From the NCBI GenBank assembly GCA_900073065.1, contig FJOG01000038.1, positions 239,082 through 303,081 of the forward strand: a DNA stretch of 64,000 nucleotides, read 5' to 3'. Of this stretch, positions 58,255-64,000 are shown piece by piece (within the stretch, counting starts at the first letter, position 1; each line of letters begins with the position of its first letter). The notes below the pieces were generated by a model. The model saw only the letters and a program-made list of their open reading frames with translations. It did not search any database and was not told the DNA's origin. The position numbers and the translations under genes are program-made. This stretch comes from Phialocephala subalpina (Eukaryota > Ascomycota > Leotiomycetes > Helotiales > Mollisiaceae).

Positions 58255-58754
58255 CATGACCCTTAGTCCTCTAAGTATAAACTTCCATAAGGCTTCTTTC
58301 CTCGACGTAGAAACACCTCTAATGAGTCCTCCGGTCGGAATATCTCAGCAGGAACAACCTTCCGCTCCACAAACACCACCTGCTTTCGATTTCGGCTTTC
58401 AGTGATTCCCTTAGCTTCGATAACACTCAAGGAAGGCAATTGAAGTCCGTGTGGAAGAAACCTCTTAAAAGTATCGCTCAGAGCTATCAGATGCTACGAG
58501 GTCTCATGACCCTTAGTCCTCTAAGTATAAACTTCCATAAGGCTTCTTTCCTCGACGTAGAAACACCTCTAATGAGTCCTCCGGTCGGAATATCTCAGCA
58601 GGAACAACCTTCCGCTCCACAAACACCACCTGCTTTCGATTTCGGCTTTCAGTGATTCCCTTAGCTTCGATAACACTCAAGGAAGGCAATTGAAGTCCGT
58701 GTGGAAGAAACCTCTTAAAAGTATCGCTCAGAGCTATCAGATGCTACGAGGTCT
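58255..58754. repeat. perfect tandem duplication, 2 x 250 bp
   Basis: The segment starting CATGACCCTTAGTCC at 58255 is repeated from 58505 with no difference I can find, through ATGCTACGAGGTCT at the end of each copy. On the minus strand the right-hand copy is the 3' coding end of 2EXR gene 6, from its in-frame TAG to beyond its TAA. Identity implies a very recent duplication or an assembly duplication. The stretch 57570-58254 to its left shows no gene. Confidence 0.9.
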
Positions 58755-59470
58755 CGCAGGACACTATCATCAACTCAAGATTAGTGAGTTTTCGAAGAAT
58801 ATATCCGATCTTGGTCAGCTCCGTGGAGGGCAAGGCAACACATCTGAGCTTCTCGAAAGCGTTGGAGTGGCGTAAAGCTTGCGTGATTCGGTACTCATAG
58901 GAGCAGCATGGTTTTACCATTGCGTACGGCGGGAAGTAGAGGATGTCGACATCGGTGTGGAAGATGGTAGCAAAGTCGTCGTCGAACCAGCTTGCCTTCG
59001 CCTCAACGTATCCGTGCAGCTGATACTCGTTCCTCAGTTGACCGCTGATTTGACGAAAGGCAACGGGTGGGTTATGTTTACTTCCGAAATGAACAATTCG
59101 AGGATTGCTTTCGATCCAGAGCTTCCAGATTGCGTCTTGCATCTCAGTTGGGAGTTTGAGGAAGAACTTGAACTCAGGTGAAGTTTCAACATCGGTTCCT
59201 TGGTTGGTCTACGGGATCGTCAGTTGGTTGTCCTGAGCTCACGAAAAGATAGTGACTTACACTACTTTGTGCGGACTGGGCTACTAAGGTGATAGTAGGT
59301 AGAGCTGGAGTTGAACCATCTGAAGCAGTTTGACTTGCGTCAATTTGAATTCCTGAAGGTGATCTGGTGGCAGAAACGGAGACACCTGGTCGCATCAGGT
59401 CAAGGTGACGTTGAGTGTAGCGGGACAGTAGAGTCAGCGCCAGGGCATCCTCATTGCTTGCTGTCGCCAT
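58513..59470 (-). pseudogene. 2EXR/F-box-like gene 6, interrupted by in-frame TAG
   Basis: Exon 1 (59470-59261, MATASNEDALALTLLSRYTQ) is joined by an intron (59260-59209, GTAAGT...CCGTAG) to an exon with FKFFLKLPTEMQDAIWKLW, NPRIVHFGSKHNPPVAFRQI and QLRNEYQLHGY, clearly paralogous to gene 5. A TAG at 58746-58744 stops it at about 224 residues, after LELMIVSCETS. The same frame then runs on for 76 codons to TAA 58515-58513 and contains KQVVFVERK, matching QVVMVERK at the end of gene 5. So the stop lies inside the ancestral coding region. The 3' part is duplicated in tandem. Confidence 0.7.
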
Positions 59471-59694
59471 GGTTGTGATGGGTTCTGTGAAGATATTCTG
59501 AATATGATTTGTTGAAAGTGTACTTGGATGACTCCAAAGTGTTTCGCGTAAGAAGTACGTCCTTTTTTTTTTCTGCACTAGGTTGTGCGAAGGTGATATA
59601 GTAAGGTGTTTTTTCTGTTGCGCCAAAGCAGAAACGTGAATTACTTCAAAGCTAAGCGCCAACAGGAGATTTTCGTTAGAGATCAGCGTGACCA

Positions 59695-60270
59695 AAAAAA
59701 CTCTAGTGACTTGAGTATACTCTAGAGCAGCTTAAGTAGAGTAGAATAGATTATGAGTAACATATATAGAAATACTTTAAAGTAGAGTAAAAGTAACGTA
59801 CTTGAGTTACTCTAGAGTTTTCACGTGATATAAAATAGTTTATAAAAGCAGAAAACTAATATAATACTAAATTTGTAAATAATTAAATAATAATATAAAA
59901 GTTATACTTTCATAATAAAGTTTAGTTTATAGTATATATTATGTTTTGTATTTTTTTTCTACGAATGTAAGCACGTGATTTAACATGTGATTAAAGTTAT
60001 AACTTTTTAAACTTAAGTTATATCTTTAATAGAGGCTTAGAAATAAAAGTTATAAAGATTTAATAGATATTCAAGTATTCAAAAATAGTTTTAAGCTCTA
60101 TTTTTGACTTTAAAATATAATATAACATAGTATCACGTGGTACTCTAATTACTCGAGTTTACTCTGAGTATTTAGAGTAGAGTAGAGTAGAGTTTGAGTA
60201 AGGGCACGATTCATTAGAATAGAATTAGAGTAAGGCGTATTACTCTACTCTACTCTACTCTACTCATTAT
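59695..60270. repeat. A+T-rich repeat element with GAGTA/TACTC ends and inverted motifs
   Basis: A sharply A+T-rich island of about 575 bp between two genes of ordinary composition. GAGTA-type pentamers recur near both ends, including a run near 60174-60190 facing TACTC x5 at 60241-60265. CACGTGATA at 59822-59830 is the reverse complement of TATCACGTG at 60131-60139. No coding frame. It resembles a non-autonomous inverted-repeat element altered by C-to-T mutation. Flanking 59471-59694 and 60271-60557 show no gene. Confidence 0.6.
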
Positions 60271-60557
60271 TCACACTGTTAGAGATGATACGCTCGGACT
60301 TGAATAATGATTGAGTCGCCAGCGACGACAGAATTTTTGAAGCACTTGCTGAATCTACAGTAACTTAGAAGAAGCTGAATACCATACTAGTGCTCTCGCA
60401 TCAGCAACGATCCCTCTTCCGTCCCGTGTCGGCTGCTACAGTAGAAAGTCTCACGATCTCGAATACAATAGCTCTCTAGTTTTTCTTTGGCAGGTTCAAG
60501 TTTATCAACGGGTAAGAAGGGGAAAAACTTTTATGCCTAGCTTGACGCCTCAGGTTG

Positions 60558-61870
60558 CTATGTACCATCCGCGTCACTTTCAATATCTCTGGTGCTTGTG
60601 TCCAAAAACGTCTCTCTATCAATCCCCACCTCGGCGCTGGTCACTGACTGCAGTTCCTTCTGGGTCACTATGTCAGTACACGTATCGTGATCTCGGCCAG
60701 TAAGTTCGACAGAGCTATCTAGGCCACCGCGGGAAGGTGCTCGCAGGGCCCAGCTCCCTCCAGTAGAATAGGTGCCAATGTTTCGGCCGGAGCTGTCTTC
60801 GGCACGGGAAGCGAATAAGCTCGGGAGTACTTTTCGAATGAGAGGTTTAAGGGCGGGAGCGGAAGCGCAAAGCAGACTTATGTTGACCTCTAGCGACGCC
60901 CAAATGTCAATATCCCATGCAGCCCCTACAGCCAACGTCAGAACAGGGTTAGAACAGGGAGAGGGCGAGGCGTAGTCTCACATGTTGGATCTCTGCTCTC
61001 GATTGTCTGCCCGGTACGAATCGCTCGGACTATTGACGCTGCGATGGCAAGCCACCCTAGTGAGATGATTGCATACAAAGAGATCTTCTGTGATCGAGCT
61101 ATCACCAACGGGTAAACTCTCCAGAGAGCAAATGCCATTAGGAGTAAATCCGCAGCAACGCTCAACGTGGCAGATCCGTAGATGGAGAAAGCAATGTTTT
61201 TCGCGTAGGAGGGAGCGGCACACTTTTTCCCTGCTGGAGCCCAGAACGCACCCCCGATATTACAGGCAAAGAATCCGTCGATGAATAGCACCACGGTAAA
61301 AACGGTCATGAAAGCCATCAGAGCGATGGAGGAGATGTTACTGAACGAATCCCGGAATATCCGGCGGTAGAAGATACAGATGGAGAGCTTCGTAGTTGTG
61401 AGGACAACGATATGGATAATTCGAACACAAAACCCTAGGACCTGGACCACGTGCGAATCTGACAATGGGACTTCGAAGACATGCCGTCCAACCCCGTGCT
61501 CGGCAAGGACACAGATGACGCTCGTCAGTCCAATCCCCAGTATCTTCAGATAATTAGTACCACGTCCCATCTTTCTAGGCAGGACATCTCAACGTACTGC
61601 CGATATTGCTAGAAATGTGTCATCCCATCCAAAATTCCGTGTCAACGCAAGTCGTGTATACAGTCTAGCCAGTACGACAGCAGTAGCGCAGAATGTCGTG
61701 ATAGTACTGAAAATTATCAGCCCTAACGAGCGCGAGTTCATCTGAAGTAAAAGTAAGACTTGATCAATGCCCCTCAAAAGCACACATACCGTTAAACCAG
61801 AGTTCCATCCTCCTGCAGGCGGAGGTGGAGGTGGAGGTGGCGGTGGAGGTGGCGGTAGGGAAGACGACAT
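60558..61870 (-). CDS. fungal rhodopsin-domain integral membrane protein (PTH11-related)
   Basis: Four exons (61870-61790, 61741-61598, 61543-60982, 60925-60558) give 384 residues; introns of 48, 54 and 56 nt keep the frame, the second using an AAG acceptor. Seven membrane segments are expected. Family motifs: ALTRNFGWDDTFLAISA, ILGIGLTSVICVLAEHGVGRHVFEV, TTKLSICIFYRRIF, CNIGGAFWAP and the end block W-AAWDIDIWASLEVNISLLCA followed by SAPALKPLIRKVLPSLF. These proteins sit in the plasma membrane; a few (Pth11) sense surfaces, most are uncharacterised. The cytosolic tail is Ser/Thr/Glu-rich. The N-terminus begins with 13 prolines from a CCACCT-type microsatellite, unusual for the family. Confidence 0.9.
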
Positions 61871-62547
61871 TTATACCTGTCCATAGACTTTTCGTATCTG
61901 GGGGGGATGTTGTCAGTTCGCTCAATCCGGAAAGCAGTGGAGAGGACGCGTCCTTACTTGTATGCGGAGTATTCCCGGGTTACACAGCGCATAGCGGCCA
62001 TAGCTCTTCCGAGGCACTCCCCCGCTTGATACTCCGTAGTAGCCTATTTCTATACGAGGCATGGTGCGAGAGATGCATGTGGAGATCAATCGGGCCGCGC
62101 AACCGGGTAACTTCCCCAAACGAGCCGCAGTGGAACACCTCTAATTAAAATCAAGCGGTTTCCTTGATGTGGACATGCAGGGAAGCGACCTCACGTACAA
62201 TTCGACGGTCGCATGTCAAAGCGCTGCCAGAAGGAATTGAGGGGCGTCGACGAACAGGGAGCAACAAGCTGACTTGCGGCCGAGATCCCCTCAGCCCCTT
62301 TCTAGTAATGCTGACTGTTGGTCGGTCTCTTCCGAGCCCATGGTGCTGGGAATTTTCCCAGCCAGTGGCCTGCGCTGACTGAATTTCAGCAAAGTTTGTC
62401 GCGTTTCACCAACTTTGGCAGAAGGTTTTGTTGACGAATGCCATCTGACATTAAGCTTTGCTAGCTCGGTTGCATATTCTGGGCATTGAATACTGCTTGG
62501 TCAAGTGCCGATGTCTATTCTTTATTTGAACACTGAAATTGATTTAT
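61871..62547. other. intergenic, promoter of the rhodopsin-domain gene
   Basis: No supported gene. Confidence 0.4.
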
Positions 62548-62667
62548 GTTGCGCGTCGCAGGGACCGGATGTCCCTACCCTGCTCAAATCTTCGGCAGTC
62601 CCTCAGAAATCGTTCCGGATGTCCCTCTCTTGAAAAGAAGGGACGTCCGGACCCTGCGAAATGCAAC
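62548..62667. repeat. inverted repeat / hairpin, 29-bp arms
   Basis: Arms 62548-62576 and 62639-62667 are reverse complements at 24 of 29 positions, around CGCAGGGACCGGATGTCCCT and AGGGACGTCCGGACCCTGCG. An extra CCGGATGTCCCT lies at 62614-62625 in the loop. This is a small foldback or MITE-like remnant. The stretch to 62794 has no gene. Confidence 0.6.
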
Positions 62668-62794
62668 AAAATACGTTCAAGCCACGTGATTCTCTTCACA
62701 CTTCAAATCTCCCTCCATCGCCATCTTCGATCAGTTACACCTGAAACTTCAGAACAAGCCTATTCGACTTCGGTCCAGTGCTATACCCATCAAC

Positions 62795-63461
62795 CTACTC
62801 GATACCTTCATCGTTTACAATACTAGTCCTAAAGTTCGCATACACAGCACCCACCAGCATCATCAATTCCAATATCGCGAAGTCTTTCCCAATATATCTT
62901 CTCGCTCTGCTCCCGAAAGCCCAGAACCCGCGCATCCTCTTTTCTCGGTGTGCTTGACCGGCTTCTAGCCAACGCTACGGCCGCCATTCTTCGGGTAATG
63001 GGAAGATAAAGGGATTTCGGTGGAGAGAATATACTTGTGCACCAACCTTCGTGCTAGGCGGGATCTCATGCCCGCCGATGCTCGTCGGCGAATCTGGAGG
63101 TACTATGCGGTTCTGAGAACCTGGTATTACAGGGTGCAATCGCAAACTTTCGAGAACAATCGCGTTAAGGAGTAACAAGTCGTCGAATTTGCGCAAGAAG
63201 ACCTGATCGACCGAAGGTGATGAAGACAGGGATAGGCGGGCACCAAACAATTCATCGCTCAGCTTGCCCTATAGGGATGGCTTTTTGTGACAACTCGTAA
63301 AAAACGTATATTAGTGTCCAGCTTGTGGTTTCTGTGCCTGCCATCATATAGTCCACTATTATGAAGCAGAGCGATTCTAACAACTTGATAATTGAATTCT
63401 TCTCCATTCCTGGTCCAAAGTATTGAAACAACTGGTTATAAACCACCAGTTTCGTTTCCAT
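62795..63461 (-). pseudogene. cytochrome P450 relic
   Basis: Only the C-terminal half remains. The I-helix reads DYMMAGTETTSWTLIYVFYE (the AGxET oxygen groove), followed by a frame break near 63255. The next segment has LLLNAIVLESLRLHPVIPGS with the ExxR of the K-helix, RIVPPDSPTSIGGHEIPPST and PEEWRP. A TAG at 62977-62975 takes the place of the residue between P and RW in the PERW motif. The heme loop continues in frame as FWAFGSRARRYIGKDFAILE, with Tyr (codon 62896-62894) at the axial Cys position. Without that Cys heme-thiolate chemistry is impossible. The N-terminal half is absent; A+T-rich DNA begins just upstream. Confidence 0.82.
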
Positions 63462-63479
63462 ATTTGACCTCGAGCTTTC

Positions 63480-64000
63480 CTCTAACGTAAACTCTACCCT
63501 ATCAATTAATTGGAGGTATATATTCTTTACTTTCTTCTACGCACGAATAATTATATTATTCCATTGGAAGTATCAAATCCCTATAATTTACTACTTCTCT
63601 TCTTTTATTATTTCGCGAGTTTTTTTTTCTTATTTTTCAAATCTTTTAAAATTCCTAAAATATTATCCAAATAAAATATATAAACAAAAATAAAATTTAT
63701 AATTATTATTAATAATAATTCTAATATTTCGATTAATTTTTTAAATTTTATTTAAATTCGATTTTAATAATTTTAATATTATTAATTAATTTTTTATTCG
63801 AAAGTTTTTTATATTTTTTATTTTTTCGATTTAATTTATTAAAAGAATTTTTTTTTTATAATATTAAGAAAAATAATTATTAAAAAGTATTAAATTTTAT
63901 TTTTAATTAGAAATTTAAAAAGTTTTTATATATAAAATTATAATTTAAAAATAATAATTTTGTATATTATAAATATAAAAATTAAATTTTTTTATAAAAT
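63480..64000. repeat. edge of an A+T-rich isochore
   Basis: From about 63480, and strongly from 63600, the sequence is almost only A and T with long homopolymers and few CG dinucleotides. No frame is present. This resembles transposon-derived DNA destroyed by repeat-induced point mutation, common in Pezizomycotina, but the original element cannot be recognised. Confidence 0.75.

Noticed and set aside
1..64000. tRNA, rRNA, CRISPR or plasmid/phage features.
   Set aside because: No T-loop plus acceptor pairs, repeat-spacer arrays or bacterial gene organisation were seen.

Overview
This window looks like nuclear DNA of a filamentous ascomycete (Pezizomycotina; possibly Leotiomycetes, but that guess is weak). 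Genes are mostly split by short introns of 45-140 nt with GT...AG ends and CTAAC/CTGAC-like branch sites. The gene families are typical of these fungi: a SesA-NB-ARC-TPR receptor, Zn2Cys6 factor, rhodopsin-like integral membrane protein, 2EXR proteins, pectinases and a GPI-type lysophospholipase. No tRNA, rRNA or CRISPR array was recognised. There is one assembly gap (36514-37162), and the right end runs into extremely A+T-rich DNA.

Layout, left to right. 1-2475 (-): NLR-like receptor running off the left edge. 3622-4609 (+): short-chain dehydrogenase. 4926-5751 (-): small membrane protein. 6375-7602 (-): metacaspase. 8081-10062 (-): secreted lysophospholipase. 11957-15834 (-): two copies, one truncated, of a large fungal family ('ipa protein'-like) with a HicA-like C-terminus; a third, intact copy is at 22997-25228 (+). 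Between them lie two pectin genes transcribed divergently, a GH28 exo-polygalacturonase (17624-18847, -) and a pectin methylesterase (19775-21032, +). 25465-27098 (-), 27764-29823 (+) and 30446-31876 (+): anion/amide-type MFS permease, Zn2Cys6 regulator and M20 amidohydrolase, a plausible nitrogen-scavenging module. 33884-35358 (+): a fungal AnmK-like sugar kinase.

35359-41807 is gene-poor and holds the gap. 41808-45989 (+) is a 1393-residue DUF8004-like protein with a Pro/Gln-rich repeat tail; 48099-49823 (+) is DPH2; 50939-51613 (+) is a MARVEL-like protein. 52390-59470 is a cluster of six 2EXR (F-box-like) genes or relics, followed by an A+T-rich repeat, a rhodopsin-like gene (60558-61870, -), a hairpin repeat, a decayed P450 (62795-63461, -) and an A+T-rich isochore.

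The most unusual pattern is single in-frame stop codons inside otherwise open, family-conserved reading frames: TAG and TAA in two ipa-like paralogues at positions equivalent within one codon, TGA and TAG at nearly equivalent positions in two 2EXR paralogues, TAG in a third 2EXR gene, and TAG in the P450. No other recognised gene here has one, although the methylesterase and one 2EXR gene carry frameshifts. Young pseudogenes in fast-turnover families explain this most simply, but stop readthrough or assembly errors are testable alternatives.
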